Notes: generated by a model not told the origin, from the sequence alone. A DNA stretch of 64,000 bases from Nocardia exalbida NBRC 100660 (GCF_000308575.1 NZ_BAFZ01000061.1:1-64000); one strand, 5' to 3'; shown: positions 34,424 through 43,250, counted from the first letter of the stretch. Translations and numbers: made by a program.

Positions 34424-35266
34424 ATGACAACACTCACCGTGGAGAAGCTGGCCCACGACGTCGGCGCCGAGATCGTCGGCCTCACACCCGACCGGCTCGT
34501 CGGCGACCCCGCCGTGCCAGGGGCGATCAAGCAGGCGCTCGAGGACAACGGCGTACTCGTCTTCCGCGGCCTGAACCTCGACCCCGAGACCCAGGTCGCG
34601 TTCTGCCGCACCCTCGGACCGATCGACACCTCCCCGGGCCACCACCCGGTGGAGGGGATCTACCGAGTCAGTCTCGATACCTCGAAGAACTCCTCGGCGG
34701 GTTACCTGCGCGCCACCTTCGACTGGCACATCGACGGTTGCACCCCGGAGGACGACGCGTACCCGCAGATGGCGACGATGCTGTCGGCGAAGGCCGTGGC
34801 GGACCGCGGCGGGGAGACCGAGTTCGCCAGCACCTACAAGGCTTACGACGATCTGAGCGAAACAGAGCGGGCCTATCTGGCCGGATTGCGGGTGGTGCAC
34901 TCGCTGGAGGCATCGCAGCGGAGGATCACGCCGGACCCGACGCCCGAGCAGCTCGCGGCGTGGCGGCGGCGGCCGGTCCGCGAGCATCCGATCGTGTGGA
35001 CACACCGGTCCGGGCGGCGTTCGCTGGTGCTCGGCGCGTCCGCCGGCGAGGTGCTGGGCCTGGATGCCGACCGGAGCCGTGCTCTGTTGGAGGACCTGCT
35101 CGCCCGCAGCACCGCACCCGAGCGGGTGTACCGGCACGAGTGGTCCGTCGGCGACACCGTGATCTGGGACAACCGCGGCGTGATCCACCGCGCCGCGCCC
35201 TACGAGCCGGATTCGCCACGGGAGATGCTGCGCACCACCGTGCTCGGCGACGAACCCATCCAGTGA
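34424..35266 (+). CDS. TauD/TfdA family 2-oxoglutarate-dependent dioxygenase
   Basis: A 280-residue Fe(II) dioxygenase. The iron triad is visible as His102 and Asp104 in WHIDG and His255 in NRGVIHRA, with Arg270 in MLRTTV likely holding 2-oxoglutarate. The N-terminal HDVGAEIVGL and VLVFRGL stretches are typical of the TfdA/TauD family, which includes enzymes cleaving sulfonates and aryloxyalkanoates by hydroxylation. Its position between the two Rieske modules makes it an oxidative step of the same pathway. The spacing of 25 bp after the small protein keeps it in the operon. Confidence 0.88.
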   Translation: MTTLTVEKLAHDVGAEIVGLTPDRLVGDPAVPGAIKQALEDNGVLVFRGLNLDPETQVAFCRTLGPIDTSPGHHPVEGIYRVSLDTSKNSSAGYLRATFDWHIDGCTPEDDAYPQMATMLSAKAVADRGGETEFASTYKAYDDLSETERAYLAGLRVVHSLEASQRRITPDPTPEQLAAWRRRPVREHPIVWTHRSGRRSLVLGASAGEVLGLDADRSRALLEDLLARSTAPERVYRHEWSVGDTVIWDNRGVIHRAAPYEPDSPREMLRTTVLGDEPIQ

Positions 35267-35305
35267 CCCGGCCCGAACACAGCACAGGAGGACGACCATG
35301 CCCCG

Positions 35306-36571
35306 TTGGCCCAAACCCCCGAAGGAAGCTGGACCCAGCATTACCCCGACCTGGGCACCGGCCCGGTGTCCTACGAAGACTCCATCTCCCCGGAGTTCTT
35401 CGAGTTGGAGCGGGAGGCGATTTTCAAGCGTGCTTGGCTGAATGTGGGTCGGGTGGAGCAGGTTCCGAGGGTGGGGAGTTATTTCACGAAGGAGATCGAT
35501 GCGGCGCGTACGTCGGTGATCGTGGTGCGTGATCGTGCGGGGCGGGTGCGTGCGTTCCACAATATTTGTCGTCATCGTGGGAACAAGTTGGTGTGGAACG
35601 ATTTTCCGAAGGAGGAGACGTCGGGGACGTGTCGGCAGTTCACGTGTAAGTATCACGGTTGGCGTTATGGGTTGGATGGTGGGTTGAGCTTTGTGCAGCA
35701 GGAGGGGGAGTTCTTCGATCTGGACAAGGATCGGTTCGGGCTTGCTGTGGTGCATTGTGAGGTGTGGGCGGGTTTTATTTTCGTGAATTTGGCTGCCGAG
35801 CCGGCGCAGACGTTGCGGGAGTTCCTGGGGCCGATGGTGACGGCGTTGGAGGGCTACCCCTTCGACCGCATGACCGACCGCTACTACTACCGAGCCGAGG
35901 TCGGCGCCAACTGGAAGTTGTACATGGACGCCTTCCAGGAGTTCTATCACGCGCCCGTCCTGCACGCGAAGCAGACGCCGGACAATTACTCGACCGCCGC
36001 GCAGCAGGCCGGATTCGAAGCGCCGCACTACCAGTTGGACGGTCCGCACCGGTTGGTCAGCACTTCCGGCGTGGTCGCCTGGGAACTCGACCCCACCATG
36101 CGCAAGCCGATGGAGGACATCACCCGCAGCGGATTGTTCGGGCCGTGGGAGAAGCCGGAACTGGGCCCGATGCCGCCGGGGCTCAACCCGGCGAAATGTG
36201 ATCCGTGGGGGCTGGATTCCTTCCAGCTGTGGCCCAATTTCGTGATCCTCATCTGGTCCGGCGGCTGGTACCTGACCTATCACTACTGGCCGACCAGCCA
36301 CAATCGGCACATCTTCGAGGGCAATCTGTATTTCGTTCCCGCGCGCACCCCGCGCGAACGGGTCGCCCACGAGATGGCGGCGGTCACCTTCAAGGAGTAC
36401 GCCCTGCAGGACGGCAACACCCTCGAAGCCACGCAGACGATGCTCGAATCGCGCGCCGTCACCGAATTCCCGCTCAACGACCAGGAGATCCTGTTGCGCC
36501 ACCTGCACAAGGTGGCAGGCGAGTGGGTGCAGTCCTACCGGAACGAGCGCACCGAGGCGGGCACCCGATGA
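35306..36571 (+). CDS. Rieske non-haem iron oxygenase, alpha subunit (second copy, frameshift near the start)
   Basis: A ~420-residue paralogue of the gene at 32792, with identical Rieske ligands and a catalytic region NWKLYMDAFQEFYHAPVLH. The natural start appears to be ATG 35298 behind AGGAGG, encoding MPRWPKP like MTDWPKP of the first copy, but the frame breaks in the C-run 35316-35320, which is one base short. As given, the frame is only open from TTG 35306. Either this is a sequence error, a real shift, or the weaker TTG is used. It overlaps the following small gene by ATGA. Confidence 0.85.
   Translation: MAQTPEGSWTQHYPDLGTGPVSYEDSISPEFFELEREAIFKRAWLNVGRVEQVPRVGSYFTKEIDAARTSVIVVRDRAGRVRAFHNICRHRGNKLVWNDFPKEETSGTCRQFTCKYHGWRYGLDGGLSFVQQEGEFFDLDKDRFGLAVVHCEVWAGFIFVNLAAEPAQTLREFLGPMVTALEGYPFDRMTDRYYYRAEVGANWKLYMDAFQEFYHAPVLHAKQTPDNYSTAAQQAGFEAPHYQLDGPHRLVSTSGVVAWELDPTMRKPMEDITRSGLFGPWEKPELGPMPPGLNPAKCDPWGLDSFQLWPNFVILIWSGGWYLTYHYWPTSHNRHIFEGNLYFVPARTPRERVAHEMAAVTFKEYALQDGNTLEATQTMLESRAVTEFPLNDQEILLRHLHKVAGEWVQSYRNERTEAGTR
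35387..35874 (+). repeat. 488-bp near-identical block, copy 2 (gene-conversion tract)
   Basis: Second copy of the block at 32882-33369, covering the Rieske domain of the second oxygenase. The sharp edges (identity starts at TCCCCGGAG and stops after CGCATGAC) and the constant spacing without indels point to recent conversion or a recent shared donor. Confidence 0.93.
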
Positions 36572-36900
36572 GCGCCCTGCTGCCGCCGGAGTTCGCCGAC
36601 CTCGAACCCTTCGCCGAAACCTGGTGCCTGGAAACCGAACCGGAGCGCTACGCCCGGCGCCTGGCCGGCTCGATGGACGACATGCAGCGCTTCTACGACG
36701 CGATCACCCCACGCGCCGAAGCGGCGATGAAGTACCTGGACGAGTTCGCGCTCGACGAGCTGCCCGACGACGCCCGGCGCCTGCTGTTGCTGCTGTACTC
36801 GATGGTCATGATCTCCTTCCCGGTGGAGGTGTGGAGCCAGCCCCGCGTCCCCGACTCCGGTGCGGCGATGCTCGACTGCCTGATCGAGCCGCGGCCATGA
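36568..36900 (+). CDS. Small protein paired with the Rieske oxygenase (second copy)
   Basis: A 110-residue paralogue of the protein at 34063. Shared positions include LPPEFADLEPFAETWCLE, the M-x-x-FYDA helix, and FALDELPDDARRLLLLLYSMVM. It begins in the stop of the second Rieske gene (ATGA) and its own stop overlaps the amidohydrolase start (ATGA). Retention of this pair with each oxygenase argues for a functional unit. No family could be assigned with confidence. Confidence 0.7.
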   Translation: MSALLPPEFADLEPFAETWCLETEPERYARRLAGSMDDMQRFYDAITPRAEAAMKYLDEFALDELPDDARRLLLLLYSMVMISFPVEVWSQPRVPDSGAAMLDCLIEPRP

Positions 36901-38174
36901 GCACCGAGACCGTCGTGCTGCGGGCCGCCCGCCGGGTCGACGTGGTGACCGGCGAGGTACACAGCCCCGCCGTGATCGTGGTGCGCGGCGAATACATCGA
37001 GGCGGTGGACCCTACCCTGGAGCCCGCCGACGCCACGGTGCTCGATCTGGGCGACACCACCTTGCTGCCCGGGCTGATGGACATGGAGATCAACCTGCTC
37101 ATCGGCGGACCGGAGAATCCGTCCGGGTTGCCCAGCCCGATGCACGGAGTGCAGGACGACCCGGTCTATCGCACGCTGCGCGCCACGATCAATGCCCGCA
37201 CGACGTTGCTGGCCGGTTTCACCACCGTCCGCAACCTCGGGCTGATGGTGAAGACCGGCGGATACCTGCTCGACGTCGACCTGCACCGCGCCATCGAACA
37301 GGGCTGGTTCCCCGGTCCGCGGATCGTGTCGGCGGGCCACGCCATCACACCGACCGGGGGACACCTGGATCCGACCATGTTCCAGCGTCTCGCCCCGCAC
37401 ATCATGCCGCTGTCGGTGGAGGAGGGCTTGGCCAACGGCGTCGACCAGGTGCGGCACGCGGTGCGGTATCAGATCAAGTACGGCGCGGGCGTCATCAAGA
37501 TCTCGGCATCGGGCGGGGTCATGTCGCACAGCACCGCCCCGGGCACCCAGCAGTACTCCGATGAGGAACTGCGCGCCATCGTCGACGAAGCCCATCGCGC
37601 CGGGCTGAAGGTGGCCGCGCACGCGCACGGCGACGCCGGGATACGCGCGTGCATCCGGGCCGGTGTCGATTGCATCGAACACGGGTCACTGGCCAGTGAC
37701 GACACCATCGCCATGATGGTGGAGCACGGCACGTTCCTGGTTCCGACCAGCTACCTGTCCGAGGGTCTCGACGTGTCCAAGGCGCCGCCCGCCCTACAGA
37801 AGAAGGCCGCGACCGTGTTCCCGCGGGCGCGACGCATGCTCGGCAAGGCCATCGAGGCCGGCGTCAAGATCGCCTGCGGCACCGACGCTCCGGCCGTTCC
37901 GCACGGCGACAACGCCAAGGAGCTGTGGGCGATGGTCGACCGGGGAATGACCCCCGCCCAAGCGCTGCGCGCCGCCACCGTCACCAGCGCCGAACTCGTC
38001 GGCGCCGAGGATCGCGGCAGGCTCGCGCCCGGCCTGCTCGCCGACATCATCGCCGTTCCCGGCGATCCCACCCGCGACATCACCGTCACCGAACAGGTGC
38101 GTTTCGTGATGAAAGGCGGTGTCGTGCACAAGAATACGACCGCCGACCGCGCCGCCGCGGTGCCCGTCCGATAA
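36897..38174 (+). CDS. Amidohydrolase-superfamily protein lacking the HxH metal motif
   Basis: A 425-residue TIM-barrel amidohydrolase of the imidazolonepropionase/prolidase-like type. Present are the lysine in GVIKISASGG, HAHGDAG and IEHGS for the metal site, and the final Asp in CGTDAP. The first-strand motif, normally D-x-H-x-H, reads DMEIN here (Glu64 and Asn66 replace both His). Metal binding must therefore differ, as in some related subfamilies. It overlaps the small gene upstream and probably hydrolyses an amide or cyclic intermediate of this pathway. Confidence 0.82.
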   Translation: MSTETVVLRAARRVDVVTGEVHSPAVIVVRGEYIEAVDPTLEPADATVLDLGDTTLLPGLMDMEINLLIGGPENPSGLPSPMHGVQDDPVYRTLRATINARTTLLAGFTTVRNLGLMVKTGGYLLDVDLHRAIEQGWFPGPRIVSAGHAITPTGGHLDPTMFQRLAPHIMPLSVEEGLANGVDQVRHAVRYQIKYGAGVIKISASGGVMSHSTAPGTQQYSDEELRAIVDEAHRAGLKVAAHAHGDAGIRACIRAGVDCIEHGSLASDDTIAMMVEHGTFLVPTSYLSEGLDVSKAPPALQKKAATVFPRARRMLGKAIEAGVKIACGTDAPAVPHGDNAKELWAMVDRGMTPAQALRAATVTSAELVGAEDRGRLAPGLLADIIAVPGDPTRDITVTEQVRFVMKGGVVHKNTTADRAAAVPVR

Positions 38175-38198
38175 CCCCGTCACACCAGGAGAAGGCAC

Positions 38199-38519
38199 AT
38201 GCCCACCGGAATTCTCTTCGTCGAATCGCGCCCGAACTCGGCCGAGGAGGCCGCCGCCTACCACGACTGGTACGAGAACACCCACCTCGCCGAGATGTGC
38301 AAGCTCGACGGCGTCGTCTCCGCCCGCCGCCTCGCCACCGTCGACGGCGACCCCAGTTACATCGCGCTCTACGAGATCGAGGCGAGCGACCTCGAGGCCG
38401 TGCGCGTGGCGCTCGGGCAGAAGTCCCGCTCCGGGGAGATGTCGGCGCCGGTGGGCTTGCAACTCGATCCGCCGCCGGTCGTGCGGCTGCTCCGCGACAT
38501 CGCCGCCTACCGGCCCTGA
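38199..38519 (+). CDS. Small dimeric alpha/beta-barrel (EthD-like) protein
   Basis: A 106-residue protein with the look of a ferredoxin-fold dimeric alpha-beta barrel: ILFVESRPNS, then YHDWYENTHLAEMCKLDGVV, and YIALYEIEASDLEAV. The D-W-Y-x-x-x-H motif is common to EthD-like and related families attached to degradation operons. GGAGAAGG precedes the ATG. It lies between the amidohydrolase and the aldehyde dehydrogenase and may isomerise or protect an intermediate; activity is not known. Confidence 0.7.
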   Translation: MPTGILFVESRPNSAEEAAAYHDWYENTHLAEMCKLDGVVSARRLATVDGDPSYIALYEIEASDLEAVRVALGQKSRSGEMSAPVGLQLDPPPVVRLLRDIAAYRP

Positions 38520-38531
38520 CCGGACTGTCCG

Positions 38532-39977
38532 ATGCGTGAACACACCAGCCTGTTCATCGGCGGCGAATGGCGTGCCCCCAGCACCGACCGCACCCTCGAG
38601 GTGGTCGCACCGCACACCGAAACGGTGATCGCGCGGCTCGCGGCGCCGGACGCCCGCGACGTCGACCTTGCCGTGGCCGCGGCCAGGGAAGCCTTCGACC
38701 ACGGCCCATGGCGGGGCTTCGGCGCGGAGGAACGCATCGGCATCGTCCGCGACCTCGCCGACCGCTACGCCGAGCGCGAGGACGAACTCGCCCGCCTGAT
38801 CACCGCGGAAATGGGTGCACCCCTGCGGTTCTCGCGCTCCGCGCACGCTCGGCTTCCCGGGGTGATGATGCGCTCGCTCACCGACATCGCCGCGAATTTC
38901 CCGTGGGAGGAGACCCGGCCCGGTTACTTCGGCGCGGGCGTCCTGGTCTGTCACGAGCCCGTCGGCGTCGTCGCGGCGATCGTGCCGTGGAACATGCCGA
39001 TGTTCCTCACCGTCGCCAAGCTGATCCCTGCGCTGCTGGCAGGATGCACCGTGGTGCTGAAACCCTCCCCGGAGACGCCGCTGGACGCCTACCTCATGGC
39101 CGATCTTCTGCGGCACAGCGGTATTCCGCCCGGAGTGGTCAGCATCCTGCCGGGGGACCGTGACATCGGTGCCCATCTCGTCGCCCACCCCGGCGTGGAC
39201 AAGGTGTCGTTCACCGGCTCCACCGCCGCGGGACGGCAAGTCGCCGCCGCCTGCGCGCCTGCGCTGCGCCGGGTGAGCCTCGAGCTGGGCGGCAAATCGG
39301 CGGCGGTGGTGCTGGACGACGCCGATCCCGGGCAGGTCGCCGACGGGATCAGAGTGGCCGCGCTCATGAACGGCGGTCAGGCCTGCGTTGTGCAAGCGCG
39401 GATCCTGCTGCCCCGCAATCGGTATCGGGAGTACGTGGAAGCGCTCAGCGAGATGGTGTGGTCGCTGCGCGTCGGCGACCCCTTCGACGAAGCGACCGAC
39501 ATCGGCCCGATGGTGTCCGAACGCCAGCAGGCCCGGGTGCGTGGCTACATCGACACCGGAATCCGCGAGGGCGCGCGCCCGGCTGTCGGCGGCACGGACA
39601 TGCCGGTCGGCTGTGACCGGGGGTGGTACGTCCGCCCCACCCTCTTCACCGAGGTCGACCCACGGATGCGGATCGCCCGCGAGGAGATCTTCGGCCCCGT
39701 CCTGACCGTCATCCCCTACACCGGCGACGACGAGGCGATCGCGATCGCCGACGATACCGACTACGGATTGTCGGGCTCGGTCTGGTCGAGTGACCCGGAC
39801 CGGGCGCTGGCGGTCGCGCGCCGTATCCGCAGCGGAAGCCTCGGCATCAACCAGGCCTACAGCATGGATCCCGTCGCGCCCTTCGGCGGCGTCAAGGCCA
39901 GCGGCATCGGCCGCGAGTTCGGCCGCGAGGGTCTGGCCGGATACCTGACGACGAAATCCGTGTCCGGCGTCGGATGA
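38532..39977 (+). CDS. NAD-dependent aldehyde dehydrogenase
   Basis: A 481-residue ALDH with every catalytic landmark: PWN at 152-154, KPSPETP near 177, FTGSTAAG near 227, Glu251 in ELGGKS, and Cys285 in NGGQACV. It closes the operon and presumably oxidises the aldehyde produced by the dioxygenase or dehydrogenase steps. It starts 12 bp after the preceding gene. The usual pre-cysteine Gly-Gln is kept, so it should be active. The exact aldehyde is unknown. Confidence 0.9.
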   Translation: MREHTSLFIGGEWRAPSTDRTLEVVAPHTETVIARLAAPDARDVDLAVAAAREAFDHGPWRGFGAEERIGIVRDLADRYAEREDELARLITAEMGAPLRFSRSAHARLPGVMMRSLTDIAANFPWEETRPGYFGAGVLVCHEPVGVVAAIVPWNMPMFLTVAKLIPALLAGCTVVLKPSPETPLDAYLMADLLRHSGIPPGVVSILPGDRDIGAHLVAHPGVDKVSFTGSTAAGRQVAAACAPALRRVSLELGGKSAAVVLDDADPGQVADGIRVAALMNGGQACVVQARILLPRNRYREYVEALSEMVWSLRVGDPFDEATDIGPMVSERQQARVRGYIDTGIREGARPAVGGTDMPVGCDRGWYVRPTLFTEVDPRMRIAREEIFGPVLTVIPYTGDDEAIAIADDTDYGLSGSVWSSDPDRALAVARRIRSGSLGINQAYSMDPVAPFGGVKASGIGREFGREGLAGYLTTKSVSGVG

Positions 39978-40099
39978 GAATTTCCACCGCCCGGGCCGGA
40001 AGCCGCTACCGCGTAACAGATTGTCGATGCCGAGGTGTTGCTTTTCCGCCTGAAGCAGATCGAGCGGGTATCGCGGCTTGCCGCAGGTAGCTTCGCCGT

Positions 40100-40786
40100 G
40101 TGGAAATCGTGCCTGTGTCGCCCCAGCTTTCGGCGCTGCGGTTCGCCGAGGTGAACGACCTCAACGTCTATGTGTGGAACGACGGCGCGGAGGTGACGCT
40201 GATCGACTGCGCGCTGCCCGGCGCGGCCGAAGAGATCGGAAAAGGTCTCGATGCGCTGGGCTTCGCCGCTGACCGAGTACGGCGCGTGATTCTCACCCAC
40301 GCCCACGACGATCACATCGGGTCGGCGGCCGATCTCGCCGAGTGGGGAGCGGAGATCTGGGTCCATCACGCCGATGCCGATATCGTGCGAGGCGAACGTC
40401 CGCAACCGGCGCCTGTGCTGCGGGACTGGGAACGCCCGATCGCCGACGCCCTGGAACTGGGCCCGCCTCCGCGCCCGGCCCCCGTGCATCGCGAATTGCG
40501 CGATCGTGAGGTACTCGACTTCGGCGGCGGCGCGGAAGTATTGGCCGTCCCCGGCCACACGGAGGGCAGTGTGGCGTTGCATCTGCCGCGTCACCGTGTG
40601 CTGTTCACCGGCGACACACTCGCCAATGTCCGCGGTGTCCCAATGCCGGGTGTGTTCAACCTGGACAGCGCCGCCGTCGAGGCGGCCGCCCACCGGCTGA
40701 CCGAGTTGGATGTCGACGTCGTCTGTGTGGGCCACGGCGACGTGTTGACGGCGGCGGCCCTACAGGCCTGGCGGAGTCGGCGGTAG
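40100..40786 (+). CDS. MBL-fold metallohydrolase
   Basis: A 228-residue metallo-beta-lactamase-fold protein with THAHDDHIG (His67, His69, Asp71, His72), PGHTEGS with the next His, the bridging Asp in FTGDTLAN, and the last His in VGHGD. Glyoxalase II-like hydrolases and thioesterases share this set. Translation starts at GTG 40100 without a clear Shine-Dalgarno; a TAGCTT hexamer seven bases upstream suggests a leaderless transcript. It is separate from the preceding operon (122-bp gap) and convergent with the next gene. Confidence 0.88.
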   Translation: MEIVPVSPQLSALRFAEVNDLNVYVWNDGAEVTLIDCALPGAAEEIGKGLDALGFAADRVRRVILTHAHDDHIGSAADLAEWGAEIWVHHADADIVRGERPQPAPVLRDWERPIADALELGPPPRPAPVHRELRDREVLDFGGGAEVLAVPGHTEGSVALHLPRHRVLFTGDTLANVRGVPMPGVFNLDSAAVEAAAHRLTELDVDVVCVGHGDVLTAAALQAWRSRR

Positions 40787-40866
40787 GCCTGGTGGCGCGG
40801 CTCCTCGCTCGGCATACCGAACGGGGGCGGGCGGCGGTTCCCGCTCCTCGGGTGACGCGCGGGGTC

Positions 40867-41898
40867 TCAGCCGCGCCAGGTTTCGAGCACCTGGTCGACG
40901 GTGGGGCGGATGCGGGCCCTGGCCTCTCTGCGGGGGATGCCGGTCATGAGGAGGTGGTCGTAGTCGGTGTCGCGGTGACGGATGGAGGCTATGACGGCGA
41001 GGGTGAGCGCTTCGGGGGAGAGGAGTTTGGCTGCGGCGGTGCGGCCTACCCGGCCGCTGCCGCGGGCGGCGGCGTGTTCGGCGATTTCGGTGGCACGATC
41101 GGTGGGACAGCCGGGGAACAGCCGTTGGATTTCGTCGGACATGCGGGCGCAGTATTCGACATCCTGGGCGGCGCGGCGGACGCCGTCGCGCTCGCGGCGT
41201 CGGGCGCGGGCATCGTCGTCGGCCAGGCATTGCTGTTCGGCGCGGGTCAGGGCGGCCTCCTCGACAAGGATGCCGAGCCGTTCGTAGCGCTTACGTCGCT
41301 GGTTCAAGCGCACCACGACCGCCGCGAGGGGGCTCTCCTTCTTGGCGCGCCGGCTCAGCGCCGCGTTCCCGGCGGGCAGGAACTCCAGATGGTCGAGGTC
41401 CGAACACGTCAGGCACAGCGGTCCGGCGGCGGAGGTGATCAGATACGGGCCGGTCTCGGCGCACTCGGTGCAGGTCCACGGCTCAGCGGCCTCGACCACC
41501 GTCAGATCCGGGGCACGGTTCTGGCGTTGGACGACCTGTTCGCGCTGCGCCGGGGTGAGCTTTCCCGACAGCCAGTGCACCCGGAACACCTCGTCTTCAC
41601 CGGTGTCGACGAACCGCAGCGCCTCGCGATCGCGCCCGCCCGACAGATACGCCGCTGTGCTCGCGGTGAGGTCGCGCTCACGGGCCCATTCGCCCAGCAG
41701 TTGCGCCGCGTCGTGCATCCGCCGCCCGTCCACCGCCGTGACCTGCTCCAACGACGGCACCTGCCCCTGCCGCCAGCGATCGACATGACTGGATCGCACC
41801 CACCCCAGAACGGCGAACACATCGACCGCCGACACGTATTTGCGCTGGGCCAGAGCCGCTTCCGCAGCCTCGGCCACGCGCCGCCGCAGCTTGGACAC
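40867..41898 (-). CDS. DUF2293 domain protein with a zinc-ribbon-like segment
   Basis: A 343-residue protein. The C-terminal ~90 residues (from DEIQRLFPGCP through RARIRPTVDQVLETW) match DUF2293. The middle has two Cys pairs, CTEC and CLTC, about 20 residues apart, which could bind zinc. An N-terminal part resembles a helix-turn-helix (VSAVDVFAVLGWVRSSHVDRW). This suggests a nucleic-acid-associated role, but no function is established. It converges on the MBL gene and is not in an operon. Confidence 0.78.
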   Translation of the reverse strand: MSKLRRRVAEAAEAALAQRKYVSAVDVFAVLGWVRSSHVDRWRQGQVPSLEQVTAVDGRRMHDAAQLLGEWARERDLTASTAAYLSGGRDREALRFVDTGEDEVFRVHWLSGKLTPAQREQVVQRQNRAPDLTVVEAAEPWTCTECAETGPYLITSAAGPLCLTCSDLDHLEFLPAGNAALSRRAKKESPLAAVVVRLNQRRKRYERLGILVEEAALTRAEQQCLADDDARARRRERDGVRRAAQDVEYCARMSDEIQRLFPGCPTDRATEIAEHAAARGSGRVGRTAAAKLLSPEALTLAVIASIRHRDTDYDHLLMTGIPRREARARIRPTVDQVLETWRG

Positions 41899-42152
41899 GG
41901 GATCGAACCCTAGCGCACGCCGCGGGTGAGCTCGGCGCTCGCCCGGTGTGGAATCGCCAGGACCAGGCTTCCCGCCGCGTGTGCGCCACGGTGCCGCGCC
42001 CTACCGAACGACCTCGGATCTCGGTGACCAGGTCGGCGGAGGCGCCATGCCCGGTGTTTCAGAACCGCTGCTTCGGGCACCACTCGTTCAGCGCGGAAGT
42101 GCTGGCACCCACGCGCGTGACCGAGAGATGCGTTCGAGCGAGGCGAACCGAG

Positions 42153-43250
42153 ATGGCTACAGATCGCGGCAGACTGAACCGGCACGAGGACGAGGCTGTC
42201 GACTCGTCGGGTACGCGCAACCGCGTGGAGGCACGAGGCCGCACGACCGATACCGGAGCTCGGCCGGATCTCGACCCGAACGAGCCGAGCAGCCCGGTCG
42301 AACTGTCGAAACCATCGTTGCTCGCGGTGGTCAAACGCGCGGGCAGGGAGTTCCAACGTGACAACTTGACCGACCTGGCGGCCGCGCTCACCTACTACGC
42401 GGTGTTGTCGATCGTGCCGGGCCTCATCGTCCTGGTTTCGCTGCTCGGGCTGCTGGGGCCGAATGCCGCCGAGGAACTCATGAACCAGGCGCAGCAGATC
42501 GCGCCGGGCTCCAGCGCCGAATTCGTGCACACGCTCATCACCCAAGCCCAGGCCAACAAGCAGGGCGCCGGCCTCGGAGCGATATTCGGTCTCGCCATCG
42601 CGCTGTGGTCGGCGTCGGGCTACGTCGCGGCGTTCATGCGTGCCTCGAACGTCGTCTACGGCATCGGGGAGGGGCGCCCGATCTGGAAGACCGCGCCTAT
42701 CCGGCTCGGCGTCACCCTCATCGCGGTGATCCTCCTGGTGATCAGCACCGCCATCGTGGTGGCGAGCGGGCCGGTCGCCCATCAGATCGGCGATTTCCTC
42801 GGTCTCGGGAACACCGCGGTGACGCTCTGGAACATCGCCAAATGGCCGGTGATGTTCGTGCTCCTGTCGGTGCTGCTCGCCATCCTGTTCTGGGCCAGCC
42901 CGAACGCCAGGCAAGGCGGGGTGAAATGGATCAGCCCCGGCGGTGTCATCGCAGTCCTCATCTGGCTGATCGTCTCGGTGTTGTTCGCGGTCTATATCGC
43001 CAACTTCTCCTCCTACGACAAGACCTACGGGTCGATGGCGGGTGTCGTGATCTTCCTCGTGTGGTTGTGGCTGACCAACATCGCGCTGTTGCTGGGAGCC
43101 GAGATCAACGCCGAACTCGACCACGGCAAAGCCATCGCCCAGGGATTGCCGGAGGACATGCAGCCCTTCGCCGAACCGCGCGACACCCGCAAGCTCGACG
43201 AGGCGGAGAAGGACGCGGCGCAGGCCGCGAGGTCCGCTCGGGGCGAGTGA
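42153..43250 (+). CDS. YihY/BrkB family integral membrane protein
   Basis: A 365-residue membrane protein of the YihY/virulence factor BrkB family. After ~60 polar residues come about six hydrophobic helices, including LTYYAVLSIVPGLIVLVSLLG and VVIFLVWLWLTNIALLLGAE, whose final LGAEINAE is a family signature. The C-terminus is highly charged and Ala-rich. The ATG at 42153 follows a purine-rich GAGCGAGGCG. Family members were once called ribonuclease BN by mistake; the real function, possibly envelope-related, is unclear. Confidence 0.88.
   Translation: MATDRGRLNRHEDEAVDSSGTRNRVEARGRTTDTGARPDLDPNEPSSPVELSKPSLLAVVKRAGREFQRDNLTDLAAALTYYAVLSIVPGLIVLVSLLGLLGPNAAEELMNQAQQIAPGSSAEFVHTLITQAQANKQGAGLGAIFGLAIALWSASGYVAAFMRASNVVYGIGEGRPIWKTAPIRLGVTLIAVILLVISTAIVVASGPVAHQIGDFLGLGNTAVTLWNIAKWPVMFVLLSVLLAILFWASPNARQGGVKWISPGGVIAVLIWLIVSVLFAVYIANFSSYDKTYGSMAGVVIFLVWLWLTNIALLLGAEINAELDHGKAIAQGLPEDMQPFAEPRDTRKLDEAEKDAAQAARSARGE

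Noticed and set aside
41953..42361. Longer N-terminus or separate frame before the YihY/BrkB gene
   Set aside because: No ribosome site, and the protein aligns well with its family from ATG 42153.
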